Source: Acidaminobacter hydrogenoformans DSM 2784
GTDB taxonomy: Bacteria > Bacillota > Clostridia > Peptostreptococcales > Acidaminobacteraceae
Length of the DNA stretch: 64,000 nucleotides
Assembly: GCF_900103005.1 (NCBI RefSeq)
Contig: NZ_FMWL01000005.1
Coordinates: 186,001-250,000, forward strand
Direction: 5' to 3'
In this document: positions 1 through 8,699 of the stretch, one piece after another
How positions within the stretch are numbered: position 1 is the stretch's first letter
Layout of the letters: every line of letters begins with the position of its first letter
The notes under the pieces: generated by a model
What the model was told of the DNA's origin: nothing
Database searches by the model: none
What the model saw: only the letters and a program-made list of their open reading frames with translations
Program-made: the position numbers and the translations under genes

Positions 1-850
1 TCAACACACCAAGGAAGATATGGTCAATAAAGTCCGCGAGTTTGAACTGAATGGCAACGAAATTGTCATTGATTATAAACTCGCCGCCATCAATAAAGAT
101 GTGCCGAACGCGCCAAAATTTACACTGACTATCAATGGTCAGGAAAATGCCACACCAGATAAAACGGTATGGAATAAAACTTACTTGTTCGGGACAGACA
201 CGCTTGGCAGAGACATTTTTGTCAGGAATCTGTACGGCGCCAGAATTTCACTTCTGATTGCCTTAGTAGCGACCATAGTTCAGTTTTTCATAGGCGTCAT
301 TTATGGCGGTGTATCCGGTTATGTGGGCGGACGCGTGGATAACTTTATGATGAGGGTCGTTGACATTGTCGACACCATACCGCTCATGCTCTATGTCATA
401 CTATTGATGGTCGTACTGGGGGCTGGCCTCATGACCATCATCATAGCGCTGGGATCTGTTTATTGGGTCCGCATGGCGCGGCTCGTTCGGGGCCAAGTGC
501 TCAGTATCAAAGAAAACGAATTTATCCTTGCGGCGAGAACCCTTGGCGCAAGCCCGTGGAGAATCATGGTCCGCCATTTGATTCCAAACTCAATGGGCGC
601 CATCATTGTCTCTCTTGCCATGATGGTACCAAGCGCGATCTTTACGGAATCCTTCCTCAGCTTTATAGGCCTTGGCGTCAGCGCGCCTCAAGCGTCCTGG
701 GGAACTCTGGCAAGTGATGCCATGGGAGGTCTCAGAACCTATGCTTATCAATTGTTCGTGCCGTCCTTCTTTATCAGCATGACCGTTCTATCCTTCAACT
801 TTCTTGGGGATGGACTCCGGGATGCGCTCGATCCAAGACTTCGCAAATAG
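1..850 (+). CDS. oppC: Oligopeptide/dipeptide ABC transporter permease OppC, 5' end cut by window
   Basis: Inner-membrane permease of a peptide-type ABC importer. The frame is open from base 2, so the true start and the first membrane helix lie outside the window. The visible part has the family signature GTDTLGRDIFVR, several hydrophobic segments and the EAA loop (ARTLGASPWRIMVRHLIPN) that docks onto the ATPases, and it ends with the usual DALDPRLRK. About 55 residues rich in polar and charged groups precede the GTD motif; this looks like a longer extracytoplasmic loop than OppC usually carries. oppD starts 17 bases after the stop, so the genes are co-transcribed. The partner permease oppB is presumably just to the left. 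Opp versus Dpp specificity cannot be told from the permease. Confidence 0.93.
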   Translation, partial: QHTKEDMVNKVREFELNGNEIVIDYKLAAINKDVPNAPKFTLTINGQENATPDKTVWNKTYLFGTDTLGRDIFVRNLYGARISLLIALVATIVQFFIGVIYGGVSGYVGGRVDNFMMRVVDIVDTIPLMLYVILLMVVLGAGLMTIIIALGSVYWVRMARLVRGQVLSIKENEFILAARTLGASPWRIMVRHLIPNSMGAIIVSLAMMVPSAIFTESFLSFIGLGVSAPQASWGTLASDAMGGLRTYAYQLFVPSFFISMTVLSFNFLGDGLRDALDPRLRK

Positions 851-867
851 AAAGGGGCTACGAACAG

Positions 868-1887
868 ATGACAGAAAGAATTCTCGAAGTCAAAAATATG
901 AAGACTTCCTTTCACACCCATGTTGGTGAAGTCCAGGCCGTCAGAGGGGTCAGCTTCCACCTCGAAAAGGGGGAAGCCCTTGGAATCGTTGGCGAATCCG
1001 GAAGCGGAAAAAGCGTCACCTCCATGTCGGTCATGAGGCTCCTTCAATATCCGGGCATAATAAAAGAAGGTGAGGTCTTCTTTAAAGGTGAAGATCTGGT
1101 CAAAAAATCCAAGGCTGAAATGATGAGCGTTCGCGGCAATCAAATCGCTATGATTTTTCAGGATCCTATGACCTCCTTGAATCCGGTATACACTATAGGC
1201 AATCAAATCATGGAGGCGGTCATCCGTCACCAAAAGGTCAGCAAGACAGAAGCCAGAGAGCGGGCCATTGACATGCTGAAGCTCGTCGGCATTCCATCGC
1301 CTGAAACCCGCGTGGACAACTACCCACATGAATTCAGCGGCGGCATGCGCCAACGTGCCATGATCGCGATAGCGCTTTCCTGTGAGCCGGATCTCTTGAT
1401 CGCAGATGAGCCTACTACAGCCCTTGACGTCACCATTCAGGCTCAGATTCTTGAGCTTCTTAAAGATCTTAGAACAAAAGTCAACACCTCCATCATTCTG
1501 ATCACACATGACCTGGGTGTCGTAGCAGATGTCTGCAGCCGTATTGTCGTCATGTACGGCGGATTGATCATGGAAGAGGGCAGAGCGGAAGATATTTTCT
1601 ATGAACCGCTCCATCCTTATACTATGGGACTTTTGAAATCCATTCCAAGACTGGATCTGGGTCATAAACAGCGTCTGGTGCCAATTCCCGGTTCTCCGCC
1701 GGATCTCATTAAGCCGCCAAAAGGCTGCCCGTTTGCAGCGCGCTGCCCTTATGCCATGAAGATCTGCCTTGACCATCAGCCGGGTTATTATGAGCGAAAA
1801 CCGGGGCACAAAGCCGCATGCTGGCTTCATCACCAGGATGCCCCTACAGTAGAGCTCGACACGGGTGTCAGGAGGGTGACGGAATAA
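868..1887 (+). CDS. oppD: Peptide ABC transporter ATP-binding protein OppD
   Basis: One of the two cytoplasmic ATPases of the peptide importer, 339 aa. Walker A is GESGSGKS at residues 42-49, the signature is FSGGMRQR, Walker B is [12 protein letters not shown] and the switch His follows in LITHDLG. The C-terminal oligopeptide-transporter extension carries the clustered cysteines [14 protein letters not shown], which in OppD/DppD homologues bind an iron-sulfur cluster. The stop TAA shares its last A with the ATG of oppF, so the two are translationally coupled. The family is certain; peptide as substrate is inferred from the family and from the adjacent binding protein. Confidence 0.95.
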   Translation: MTERILEVKNMKTSFHTHVGEVQAVRGVSFHLEKGEALGIVGESGSGKSVTSMSVMRLLQYPGIIKEGEVFFKGEDLVKKSKAEMMSVRGNQIAMIFQDPMTSLNPVYTIGNQIMEAVIRHQKVSKTEARERAIDMLKLVGIPSPETRVDNYPHEFSGGMRQRAMIAIALSCEPDLLIADEPTTALDVTIQAQILELLKDLRTKVNTSIILITHDLGVVADVCSRIVVMYGGLIMEEGRAEDIFYEPLHPYTMGLLKSIPRLDLGHKQRLVPIPGSPPDLIKPPKGCPFAARCPYAMKICLDHQPGYYERKPGHKAACWLHHQDAPTVELDTGVRRVTE

Positions 1888-2900
1888 TGGATAAAATGAC
1901 AAACGCAGCAGAAAACCGGGAGATTCTTCTGGAAGTGCGCAATATGAAAAAGTATTTCCCAATCCACAAAGGCTTATTTGGAACTAAGAAAACCAATGTC
2001 CAGGCCGTAGATGACATCAGTTTTTACATTTACAAAGGTGAAACTTTGGGACTGGTTGGCGAATCCGGCTGCGGGAAATCCACGGCGGGCAGGACAATAA
2101 TCCGCTTGTATGACCCTACGGCAGGGGAAATAATTTTCGACGGTGCTGACATCAGCAGCATGACTGAAAATGAACTGAAGCCTTTCAGAAAGAGAATGCA
2201 GATGATCTTCCAGGATCCCTATGCATCGCTGAATTCAAGGATGACGGTGGGTGACATTATAGGTGAACCTATTGATATTCACGATTTAGCGACGGGTGAA
2301 GAACGTCAGAAAATGATCTATGACCTTCTGGAGCGGGTTGGTCTCAGCAAGGATCACGCCAGCCGGTATCCACATGAATTCAGCGGCGGTCAGCGCCAAC
2401 GCATAGGCATTGCCCGGTCTTTGGCGGTCAAGCCGGATTTCATCATTTGTGATGAGCCAATCTCCGCCCTTGATGTCTCCATTCAGGCACAGGTCGTCAA
2501 TATGCTGGAAGATCTTCAGGAAGAATTTGGTTTGACCTACCTGTTTATTGCCCACGATTTGTCCATGGTTAAACATATCTCGGACAGAATAGGCGTCATG
2601 TACCTTGGTAAGCTTGTGGAGCTGGCTTCCAGTAAAGAACTTTACGAAAAGCCAATGCATCCGTACACGCAAGCGTTATTGTCCGCGATCCCAATTCCGG
2701 ACCCGGAGGTGACCCATGCAAAGCAAAGAATTGTGCTGGAAGGTGATGTTCCAAGTCCAATCAATCCGCCATCCGGTTGCCGGTTCAGAACACGCTGCCA
2801 GTACGCCTTTGAAAGATGTAAAATTGAAGAACCGGTATTCCAGGACATGGGCGGCGGGCACATGGTGGCATGCCATCTGATGGACGGGGACAAAGCGTAA
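1887..2900 (+). CDS. oppF: Peptide ABC transporter ATP-binding protein OppF
   Basis: Second ATPase of the importer, 337 aa. An earlier in-frame ATG at 1818 lies inside oppD with no ribosome binding site; ATG 1887 follows GGAGGG (1871-1876) and overlaps the oppD stop by one base, so it is preferred. Walker A GESGCGKS lies at residues 58-65, followed by Q-loop [10 protein letters not shown], signature FSGGQRQR, Walker [13 protein letters not shown] and switch AHDLS. The C-terminal [14 protein letters not shown] again has the cysteine-rich extension. OppD and OppF form the ATPase heterodimer under OppB/OppC. A 14-bp AT-rich inverted repeat begins at the stop codon. Confidence 0.95.
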   Translation: MDKMTNAAENREILLEVRNMKKYFPIHKGLFGTKKTNVQAVDDISFYIYKGETLGLVGESGCGKSTAGRTIIRLYDPTAGEIIFDGADISSMTENELKPFRKRMQMIFQDPYASLNSRMTVGDIIGEPIDIHDLATGEERQKMIYDLLERVGLSKDHASRYPHEFSGGQRQRIGIARSLAVKPDFIICDEPISALDVSIQAQVVNMLEDLQEEFGLTYLFIAHDLSMVKHISDRIGVMYLGKLVELASSKELYEKPMHPYTQALLSAIPIPDPEVTHAKQRIVLEGDVPSPINPPSGCRFRTRCQYAFERCKIEEPVFQDMGGGHMVACHLMDGDKA

Positions 2901-2937
2901 TTAAATAATTATGCAACAGTTGGATAATTATTTAATT
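2899..2937. repeat. AT-rich 14-bp perfect inverted repeat after oppF
   Basis: Arms AATTAAATAATTAT (2899-2912) and its exact complement (2924-2937) flank an 11-base loop and start on the oppF stop codon. With no GC in the stem and no U-tract it is a poor intrinsic terminator. It may be a 3'-end stabiliser, a weak terminator that lets some transcripts read into oppA, or a protein site. Confidence 0.6.
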
Positions 2938-2941
2938 GGTT

Positions 2942-3008
2942 CAAATGTTACAAAAACGTATCAAAATCAGTTGTTCCAAAACTTGGAGCAATTCCAAATG
3001 TTACAAAA
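2942..3008. repeat. Two direct copies of a CAAATGTTACAAAA motif upstream of oppA
   Basis: CAAATGTTACAAAA occurs at 2942-2955 and again at 2995-3008, start-to-start spacing 53 bp, on the same helical face if 10.5 bp per turn is assumed. The core AATGTTACAAAA also occurs in reverse orientation at 27847-27858 beside the divergent glgC/Na-Pi promoters. Candidate operator pair; the regulator is unknown. Confidence 0.45.
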
Positions 3009-3035
3009 TTTTAAATAATGTTTTGGTTACATGCC

Positions 3036-3064
3036 TTGAACACAGGTTAGTTTTACATTAATAT
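3036..3064 (+). promoter_or_regulatory. Candidate sigma-A promoter for oppA
   Basis: TTGAAC (3036-3041), a 17-bp spacer, then TAATAT (3059-3064). Each hexamer matches consensus at four or five positions. It would give oppA its own transcript with a leader of roughly 140 nt containing the hairpin at 3126-3179. The rest of the 2901-3212 gap is AT-rich, with no credible ORF. Confidence 0.4.
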
Positions 3065-3125
3065 TAAATTATCCTTAAAAATTCAGTCGAATGCGAAAAT
3101 TCTGTATTATTAGCAGCAATCCGGA

Positions 3126-3179
3126 TTTATTTGCGCATAAGCGGGGGTGGGATCCCCGCAGAGGGCGCTGATAAATAAA
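3126..3179 (+). other. Nested leader hairpin upstream of oppA
   Basis: Three nested arms pair in order: TTTATTT (3126-3132) with AAATAAA (3173-3179), GCGC (3133-3136) with GCGC (3165-3168), and GCGGGG (3141-3146) with CCCCGC (3154-3159). No U-run follows, so it is not an intrinsic terminator. It ends about 20 bases before the oppA Shine-Dalgarno. It could stabilise the abundant binding-protein mRNA. I do not recognise a known riboswitch core. Confidence 0.45.
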
Positions 3180-3212
3180 GCATCACACTATTAGATAATG
3201 GAGGGGATTTGT

Positions 3213-4823
3213 TTGTTTAAAAAGAGTTTGGCATTTTTGTTAGTTCTCGTACTCGCTCTTGGTCTGCTCGCAGGCTGCGGTGGAACGACGGAGCAACCAG
3301 CTGCGGAGACACCTGCTGAAGAGCCTGCAGCTGAAAAAGTATTGGTATGGAATATTGGATCTTCCGGTCCTAAGACCATAGACCCAGGTCTGAATGCTGC
3401 AAGTGACGGCGGAAACGTCATCAACAACATGTTTGAAGGTCTCATGAGAGAAGTCGACGGCAAGCTTGAGCCTGCTATGGCTGAAAGCTACACAGTCAGT
3501 GACGACAACCTTGTCTACACTTTCAAAATTCGCCCTGATGTGAAGTGGTCTGATGGCCAGCCTGTCACTGCGAAGGATTTTGAATATGCGTGGGCTCGCG
3601 TACTCGATCCTGCTACGGCATCCGAGTATTCATGGATCTTTGACGAAGCCAGCGTAGATTCTTTCAAAGCAATTGATGATATGACTTTTGAAGTCACACT
3701 TAAGGTTCCTACAGATTATTTCCTTGGCTTAACGGCGTTCTATACGTTCTTCCCGGTTCGTGAAGACGCAGTTGCAAAAGGTGCAGACGGCGCATGGGCT
3801 TTTGATCCTGCTGCCTCAGTTGTCAACGGTCCTTTCAAACTTGAGTCCTATACTCAAGGCGACAAAATGATCCTCGTCAAAAACGAAAACTATTGGCAAG
3901 CTGAAAAAGTCAAGCTCGACAAAATTGAAGGTCTTTTGATTGATGACCAGTCAACAGCGCTTACAGCTTATGAAGCGAAGGAAATCGACATCATTGACGA
4001 TATGCCTACTGCTGAGATTCCAAGACTGATGGCCGAAGACCCAACCTTTATGGTCTTCCCTCAGGATGCTGTTTACTATTTCTCTTTCAATACAAAAGTA
4101 GCGCCACTTGACAATGTTAAGGTTCGTCAGGCCCTTGCGTATGCAGTTGACCGCAAAGCGATCGTTGAGACTGTCACAAAAGCTGGCCAAATGCCTGCAC
4201 ACTCCATGATCCCGGGTACAGACTATGATGCTGAAGGCAACGTCTTTAACGTTAAGTCCGGTTTCCATGGTTTTAAAGAAGATGGCACGGCAGATGTCGA
4301 AAAGGCAAAAGCACTCCTTGCGGAAGCTGGCTATCCAGACGGCGCAGGATTCCCAGCGTTTGAGCTTCTCTACAACACTTCTGAAGGTCACAAAGCAATC
4401 GCTGAAGCGATCCAGGAAATGTGGAAGCAAAACCTTGGCATCAATGTAACGCTTGCTAACCAAGAGTGGGCAGTATTCCAGGATACAAGAACGAATCATG
4501 ACTTCCAAATCGCCCGTGGCGGTTGGATTGGCGACTATTCTGACCCTATGACTTACCTTGGCATGTTCATTGAAGGTTCTCCTATGAACTATGGTGAGTG
4601 GGTCAGCAAGGATTATGACGCTGCAATCGCGGCATCCAAGTCTTTGACAGGTTCAGAGCGTTTCGAACAGCTCTACATTGCGGACAAAATCCTTATGGAA
4701 GAAATGCCGGTTATGCCTGTTTACTACTATACAAACCCAGTCATGGTTCAAGATTACGTAACAGATTGGGAGCTTACTACAAGAAGCACATGGTTCTTTG
4801 GCTTTGCTGACGTCATGAAGTAG
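3213..4823 (+). CDS. oppA: Peptide ABC transporter substrate-binding lipoprotein OppA
   Basis: Extracellular solute receptor of the importer, 536 aa, family 5 binding protein (SBP_bac_5). The in-frame ATG at 3198 overlaps the Shine-Dalgarno GGAGGGG (3200-3206); TTG 3213 sits six bases downstream of it and gives a clean signal peptide (Lys-Lys, hydrophobic core, LLAGC lipobox with Cys22), so TTG is preferred. A low-complexity Ala/Glu/Pro linker follows the Cys. Family hallmarks include IDPGLNAAS, LEPAMAESYTVS, VKWSDGQPVTAKDF, VRQALAYAVDR and a C-terminal YYTNPVMVQDYV. A strong terminator (4859-4904) closes the unit. Its place after oppF is the main clue for transport of oligopeptides. Confidence 0.94.
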   Translation: MFKKSLAFLLVLVLALGLLAGCGGTTEQPAAETPAEEPAAEKVLVWNIGSSGPKTIDPGLNAASDGGNVINNMFEGLMREVDGKLEPAMAESYTVSDDNLVYTFKIRPDVKWSDGQPVTAKDFEYAWARVLDPATASEYSWIFDEASVDSFKAIDDMTFEVTLKVPTDYFLGLTAFYTFFPVREDAVAKGADGAWAFDPAASVVNGPFKLESYTQGDKMILVKNENYWQAEKVKLDKIEGLLIDDQSTALTAYEAKEIDIIDDMPTAEIPRLMAEDPTFMVFPQDAVYYFSFNTKVAPLDNVKVRQALAYAVDRKAIVETVTKAGQMPAHSMIPGTDYDAEGNVFNVKSGFHGFKEDGTADVEKAKALLAEAGYPDGAGFPAFELLYNTSEGHKAIAEAIQEMWKQNLGINVTLANQEWAVFQDTRTNHDFQIARGGWIGDYSDPMTYLGMFIEGSPMNYGEWVSKDYDAAIAASKSLTGSERFEQLYIADKILMEEMPVMPVYYYTNPVMVQDYVTDWELTTRSTWFFGFADVMK

Positions 4824-4858
4824 TCAGAAATCCAGATTAACCCTTTAATGAAGACTTG

Positions 4859-4904
4859 GCGGCTTTGCTGGTTAAAACCCGGCAAAGCCGCTCATTTCTT
4901 TTTT
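4859..4904 (+). terminator. Intrinsic terminator after oppA
   Basis: A 13-bp stem, GCGGCTTTGCTGG (4859-4871) with CCGGCAAAGCCGC (4879-4891), has one G-U pair and a seven-base loop and is followed by TCATTTCTTTTTT. Confidence 0.93.
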
Positions 4905-4962
4905 GCGCAGTTAAATCTCCTGTGTTATGCTATTGTCAGTATTTAATAAGAGGTGACCCTAC

Positions 4963-5961
4963 ATGAAGGAAGGCAAGCTGGATAATGAGGTATTGGAGCG
5001 CTCTGTGCTTTCAAAAATAAAAACTGAAACACCGGACATTCTTCTTGGGCCCGGTGTGGGTGAGGACTGCGGTGCTATTAGGTTTGGCGAGGAGGCGTGT
5101 GTCGTCACTACAGATCCCATCACAGGGGCGACGAAGGGGTCGGGGAGGCTGGCCGTGCATGTGTCATGCAACGACCTTGCGTCCAGTGGGGCTGAACCCA
5201 CAGCGGTGACAGTGACCATATTGGCGCCAATCCATGCAACCCTGGAAGACATTGAAGCGCTAATGGAAGAGATTTCCGAAGCCGCCGAAGAAATAGGCGT
5301 AGCGGTTATAGGCGGGCATACAGAGGTGACAAGTGCGGTTACCCGTATGGTGCTCTCTGTTACAGCGCTGGGACGCGTGCCGGTGGATGAGCTGATCTCT
5401 ACTGCTGGCGCAAGGGCTGGGGACTGGATCTATATGTCAAAGACAGCGGCCCTGGAAGGTACAGTCATAATTGCTGCAGAAAAATCAGAGCAGCTCGAAG
5501 GGGTATTGGACAAAAAAGATCTTGAAGAGCTGGCGCAGCTCCAAGCCTCCCTTTCTGTGATGCCGGAAGGTCGAATTGGCAGAAAAGCAGGTGTGAGTGC
5601 TATGCATGACATCACCGAAGGGGGTGTCCTTGGTGCCCTTTGGGAGGTCTGTGAAGCGTCAGGCACCGGTTGTACCATTTGGGGCTCAGAAATCAGGATC
5701 GCGGCTGTGACAAAGAAATTGTCAGGAATATTTGAGTTTAATCCCTTGAATTTGATTGGCAGCGGGAGCATGCTGATGACGATTTTGCCGGATAAAGCAC
5801 AGCTGCTTGAGGCCGAAGCAGAGCGTCAAGGTGTGGCGTTGAGACGGATAGGGATTATTGAGGCGGATGCGTCGGTACGGCGGTTGATTGGCGGGGATGT
5901 GGAGATTGAGACCATCGGCAGACCTGATGTGGATCCGCTCTATAGAGTGCTCGGATTTTAA
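4963..5961 (+). CDS. AIR synthase-related / HypE-like protein
   Basis: 332 aa cytoplasmic protein of the PurM/HypE/SelD/ThiL ATP-binding superfamily. Seen: the N-terminal GPGVGEDCGAI nucleotide-site loop, TTDPITG, VHVSCNDLASSGAEP and IGGHTEVTSAV, and a C-terminal AIRS-C half with MHDITEGGVLGALWEV and NLIGSGSMLM. HypE normally ends in a short tail with a cysteine that is carbamoylated and dehydrated for hydrogenase cyanide ligands; this protein ends DPLYRVLGF with no Cys, and no hyp or hydrogenase gene is nearby. It is therefore probably a HypE paralogue of unknown substrate that uses ATP. Shine-Dalgarno AGAGGTGA precedes ATG 4963. It stands alone between the oppA terminator and rph. Confidence 0.8.
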   Translation: MKEGKLDNEVLERSVLSKIKTETPDILLGPGVGEDCGAIRFGEEACVVTTDPITGATKGSGRLAVHVSCNDLASSGAEPTAVTVTILAPIHATLEDIEALMEEISEAAEEIGVAVIGGHTEVTSAVTRMVLSVTALGRVPVDELISTAGARAGDWIYMSKTAALEGTVIIAAEKSEQLEGVLDKKDLEELAQLQASLSVMPEGRIGRKAGVSAMHDITEGGVLGALWEVCEASGTGCTIWGSEIRIAAVTKKLSGIFEFNPLNLIGSGSMLMTILPDKAQLLEAEAERQGVALRRIGIIEADASVRRLIGGDVEIETIGRPDVDPLYRVLGF

Positions 5962-6032
5962 AGGACCTATGTGCGAGACAGCACATTTTATGTTAAACTT
6001 GTTAAAAGAATTCAAATTTCAGGAGGCAACAC

Positions 6033-6779
6033 ATGATCCGACATGACGGAAGAACACAGGATATGGCCAGACCGGTCAGGCTGACGACGCATTTTTTGCA
6101 GCATCCGGACGGGGCTGTTTTGATTGAGTTAGGGGCAACAAAAGTAATTTGTACGGCAATGGTTGAGGAGAAGGTGCCGCCGTTCCTCAAAGGAACCGGC
6201 AGCGGCTGGGTGACGGCGGAATATGCCATGCTGCCAGGCTCGACCCAGCAGAGAAAACAAAGGGATATAACCAAGGGGCGCCTGGATGGGCGGTCCTCGG
6301 AGATTCAGCGGCTGATTGGCAGGAGCCTCAGGTCGGTGGTGGATCTTAAGGCCCTTGGCGAGCGGACGATCTGGATAGATTGTGATGTCATCTCAGCGGA
6401 TGGCGGGACCAGGACGGCATCCATAACGGGTGCTTATGTTGCTATGGTGCTGGCCATGGAGAAACTGATGGATAAGGGTTTGCTGTCTCAATTGCCTACC
6501 ACGGACTGGGTGGCAGCGATCAGTGTTGGGGTCTGCGGTGGCGAGCAGCTTCTGGATCTTTGTTATCTGGAGGATTCCTCGGCGGACGTCGACATGAATG
6601 TCATCATGAACGGCAAAGGTGAGTTTATTGAGGTTCAGGGCACTGGTGAGGCGAGACCTTTCTCAAGAGTGGAGCTTGACGGTCTGCTGGCTTTGGCTGA
6701 AAAGGGGATCCAGAGTATGATTGGCGCCCAGAGAAAAGCGCTGACGGACGAGCTGGGAAGGCGGACCAGCCATGAGTAA
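6033..6779 (+). CDS. rph: Ribonuclease PH
   Basis: Phosphorolytic 3'-to-5' exoribonuclease that trims tRNA 3' ends, 248 aa, the usual length. Recognised from [15 protein letters not shown] at the N-terminus, [21 protein letters not shown], the [23 protein letters not shown] segment that carries phosphate-site arginines, and [21 protein letters not shown] with acidic residues. GGAGG lies seven bases before ATG 6033. The gene overlaps rdgB by eight bases and is followed by a metallophosphoesterase, an arrangement common in Clostridia. A tRNA cluster lies 1.3 kb downstream, fitting a tRNA-maturation enzyme but not proving co-regulation. Confidence 0.97.
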   Translation: MIRHDGRTQDMARPVRLTTHFLQHPDGAVLIELGATKVICTAMVEEKVPPFLKGTGSGWVTAEYAMLPGSTQQRKQRDITKGRLDGRSSEIQRLIGRSLRSVVDLKALGERTIWIDCDVISADGGTRTASITGAYVAMVLAMEKLMDKGLLSQLPTTDWVAAISVGVCGGEQLLDLCYLEDSSADVDMNVIMNGKGEFIEVQGTGEARPFSRVELDGLLALAEKGIQSMIGAQRKALTDELGRRTSHE

Positions 6780-7362
6780 AGTCGTACTTGCGTCTTCCAA
6801 CAGTCACAAGCTTAAAGAGCTTCAGGCTATGCTTTCAGAATTTGATTTTGAGCTGCTGTCATTAAGTGATGTCGGCCTCGCTGGGCTGGATATTCCCGAG
6901 GAAGGGGACACCTTTGAGGCGAACTCGCTTTATAAGGCACAGGTGGTTTCCGAGATGACGGGACATCCGGCTATTGCGGATGACTCAGGGCTCATGGTAG
7001 CATATCTGAATGGCGCGCCAGGCGTCTATTCTGCCCGCTACGCGGGAGAACCGAAAAGCGACAAGGCTAACAACGCCAAGCTGGTCGACGCGTTGAAAGG
7101 CGTTCCTGAGGGCGACAGAGGCGCTAAATTTGTGACGGTGATCACCTTCTACATCAATAAAGACACGGTTCTGACGGCTCGTGGCGAGGTCGAGGGACGG
7201 ATCCTCGAAGAAGAAAGAGGCACAGGTGGCTTTGGCTATGATCCGCTGTTTTATGTGGCGTCACTGGATAAGACTTTCGCAGAGCTGAGCAGTGAAGAGA
7301 AAAACGCCATCAGTCACAGGGGGCGCGCTATAAAAGAGCTTCAGACTATGCTGAGCCAGTAG
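6772..7362 (+). CDS. rdgB: XTP/dITP diphosphatase (RdgB/HAM1)
   Basis: House-cleaning nucleotide pyrophosphatase that hydrolyses non-canonical purine triphosphates (XTP, dITP, ITP) to monophosphates, 196 aa. Family marks: [13 protein letters not shown] at the start, [11 protein letters not shown], the active-site [34 protein letters not shown] and [11 protein letters not shown]. Its start lies inside the end of rph, indicating translational coupling. Confidence 0.97.
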   Translation: MSKVVLASSNSHKLKELQAMLSEFDFELLSLSDVGLAGLDIPEEGDTFEANSLYKAQVVSEMTGHPAIADDSGLMVAYLNGAPGVYSARYAGEPKSDKANNAKLVDALKGVPEGDRGAKFVTVITFYINKDTVLTARGEVEGRILEEERGTGGFGYDPLFYVASLDKTFAELSSEEKNAISHRGRAIKELQTMLSQ

Positions 7363-7385
7363 GATGCCTTGGCGGTGGAAACTTC

Positions 7386-7399
7386 GGTTGGGGACAGGG
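7386..7399 (+). repeat. GGTTGGGGACAGGG repeat, copy 1
   Basis: This 14-base word recurs exactly, reverse-complemented, at 29743-29756. It lies in the 78-bp gap before the yfcE-like gene and resembles the GGGGACAG-type intergenic words associated in some bacteria with Y1 transposase (REP/RAYT) systems. Only two copies were noticed and no transposase is present. Confidence 0.35.
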
Positions 7400-7440
7400 A
7401 CAGATCAGCAGATAAGCCTTTTGGAAAGGGTGAGTAGTTT

Positions 7441-7929
7441 TTGAAGTTGATTGTCATCAGCGATACGCATGGTGAGAGAAGCTGGATTCAAAAGGCTCTT
7501 GAACGGCATCCGGATGCGGATGTCGTCGTGCACTGCGGGGATTTTGCCTCAGACCTTGAGGTAGTGAAAGGTGCTCCGGTGGAAGTGGTTTCGGTCGCTG
7601 GAAACGTTATGGACCTTCACAATGGGCTTGTTCCTCCTGAGAACCGGGCGGAGGAGCGCCTGCTGGTCTATGAGGGGGTCAGGATCTTACTCACCCATGG
7701 ACACCGTTATGATGTTAAGCATACGCTTAATAATCTGTTCTACAGGGCGCTTGAAGAGCAAGCGGCACTGGTGCTCTTTGGACATACGCATGTGGCGCTG
7801 AAGCTTCAGCATGAGGGGATTACCTTTTTGAATCCGGGGAGCCCGGCGAGACCCCGGGGTGGAAGACCGGGTTATGGGCTCATTGAAATTAAATCTGGGG
7901 AGTTCACCTGCCAGTTGTTTACATTTTAA
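7441..7929 (+). CDS. YfcE/MJ0936-family metallophosphoesterase
   Basis: 162 aa calcineurin-like phosphodiesterase. Metal-ligand motifs are in order: ISDTHGE at the N-terminus, VVHCGDFAS, SVAGNVMD (the GNCD/GNHD position reads GNVMD), LLTHGHRYDV and VLFGHTHVAL, then FLNPGSPARPRGG. Translation starts at TTG, since no ATG is available and an AAAGGGTGAG ribosome site lies upstream. It completes the rph-rdgB-yfcE set. The physiological substrate is not known; homologues hydrolyse phosphodiesters in vitro. Confidence 0.9.
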   Translation: MKLIVISDTHGERSWIQKALERHPDADVVVHCGDFASDLEVVKGAPVEVVSVAGNVMDLHNGLVPPENRAEERLLVYEGVRILLTHGHRYDVKHTLNNLFYRALEEQAALVLFGHTHVALKLQHEGITFLNPGSPARPRGGRPGYGLIEIKSGEFTCQLFTF

Positions 7930-8073
7930 TGCTTGAAGGATTTGTTGGATAGGTTTATTGACCTGATGGAGCTTTAAGATCAGCTGGAGACGGGTTGGAG
8001 TCAGGTTGAAGGCGGGGTGAAGCCGGGGTGAAGCCGTACCAAATATTAGTTGTAAAAAAAACAAGAAAAAAGG

Positions 8074-8103
8074 TTGACTCTCCCTGAATTTATGAGGTAT
8101 AAT
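8074..8103 (+). promoter_or_regulatory. Promoter of the tRNA cluster
   Basis: TTGACT (8074-8079), 18-bp spacer, perfect TATAAT (8098-8103), fifteen bases before the first tRNA. The 140 bp upstream hold only an 11-bp tandem duplication (GGGGTGAAGCC, 8014-8024 and 8025-8035). Confidence 0.85.
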
Positions 8104-8117
8104 CGTATTTGTCAGTT

Positions 8118-8194
8118 CGGGGTGTAGCGCAGCTTGGTAGCGCATCTGATTTGGGATCAGAGGGTCGCGGGTTCAAATCCTGCCGCCCCGACCA
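8118..8194 (+). tRNA. tRNA-Pro(TGG)
   Basis: 77 nt including encoded CCA. The acceptor stem CGGGGTG pairs with CGCCCCG, the anticodon loop is TTTGGGA and the T-loop is GTTCAAATC. Confidence 0.97.
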
Positions 8195-8202
8195 TTTATA
8201 TC

Positions 8203-8276
8203 GCGGGTGTAGCTCAGTGGTAGAGCCCCGGCCTTCCAAGCCGGTTGCGAGGGTTCGATCCCCTTCACCCGCTCCA
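8203..8276 (+). tRNA. tRNA-Gly(TCC)
   Basis: 74 nt including CCA. The acceptor GCGGGTG pairs with CACCCGC, the anticodon loop is CTTCCAA and the T-arm has GGTTCGATCC. Confidence 0.97.
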
Positions 8277-8289
8277 ATAATTTTATCAT

Positions 8290-8366
8290 GGCGGCTGTCG
8301 TCAAGTGGTTAAGACACAGGATTGTGGCTCCTGTATTCGTGGGTTCGATCCCCATCAGCCGCCCCA
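8290..8366 (+). tRNA. tRNA-His(GTG)
   Basis: 77 nt including the encoded G-1 (8290) opposite C73 (8363), the identity element for histidyl-tRNA synthetase. The acceptor is GCGGCTG with CAGCCGC, the anticodon loop is TTGTGGC, and CCA is encoded. Confidence 0.97.
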
Positions 8367-8374
8367 TTTATCAT

Positions 8375-8450
8375 TGGGGATTAGCCAAGTCGGTAAGGCA
8401 ACGGACTTTGACTCCGTCATTCGCAGGTTCGAGTCCTGCATCCCCAGCCA
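8375..8450 (+). tRNA. tRNA-Gln(TTG)
   Basis: 76 nt including CCA. The acceptor TGGGGAT pairs with ATCCCCA and the anticodon loop is CTTTGAC. Confidence 0.97.
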
Positions 8451-8454
8451 ATGT

Positions 8455-8530
8455 GACCCATTAGCTCAGTCGGTAGAGCACTTGACTTTTAATCAAGGTG
8501 TCCCGCGTTCGAGCCGCGGATGGGTCACCA
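8455..8530 (+). tRNA. tRNA-Lys(TTT)
   Basis: 76 nt including CCA. The acceptor GACCCAT pairs with ATGGGTC and the anticodon loop is CTTTTAA. Confidence 0.97.
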
Positions 8531-8567
8531 TTCTTTATACAGGCTCAATGCAACAAGCTCACCCTTT

Positions 8568-8644
8568 GCGTCCGTAGCTCAGTCGGATAGAGTCGCTGGC
8601 TTCGAACCAGTTGGTCGGGGGTTCGAGTCCCTCCGGGCGCACCA
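8568..8644 (+). tRNA. tRNA-Arg(TCG)
   Basis: 77 nt including CCA. The acceptor GCGTCCG pairs with CGGGCGC (one G-U) and the anticodon loop is CTTCGAA. Last tRNA of the unit, 12 bases before the terminator stem. Confidence 0.96.
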
Positions 8645-8655
8645 GAAAGCACTTG

Positions 8656-8695
8656 AAAATGCTGGATTCTCTTAAGTGAGAATCCAGCATTTTTT
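8656..8695 (+). terminator. Terminator of the tRNA cluster
   Basis: A perfect 16-bp stem (8656-8671 with 8678-8693, core ATGCTGGATTCTC) with a six-base loop, running into TTTTTT. Confidence 0.95.
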
Positions 8696-8699
8696 ACGT

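Noticed and set aside
748..1962. 404-codon open frame on the minus strand opposite oppD
   Set aside because: It mirrors oppD codon structure, has no ribosome site and no recognisable domain, while oppD on the plus strand is unambiguous.
8109..8577. Short open frames across the tRNA cluster on both strands
   Set aside because: They run through perfect tRNA cloverleafs and have no independent coding signals.
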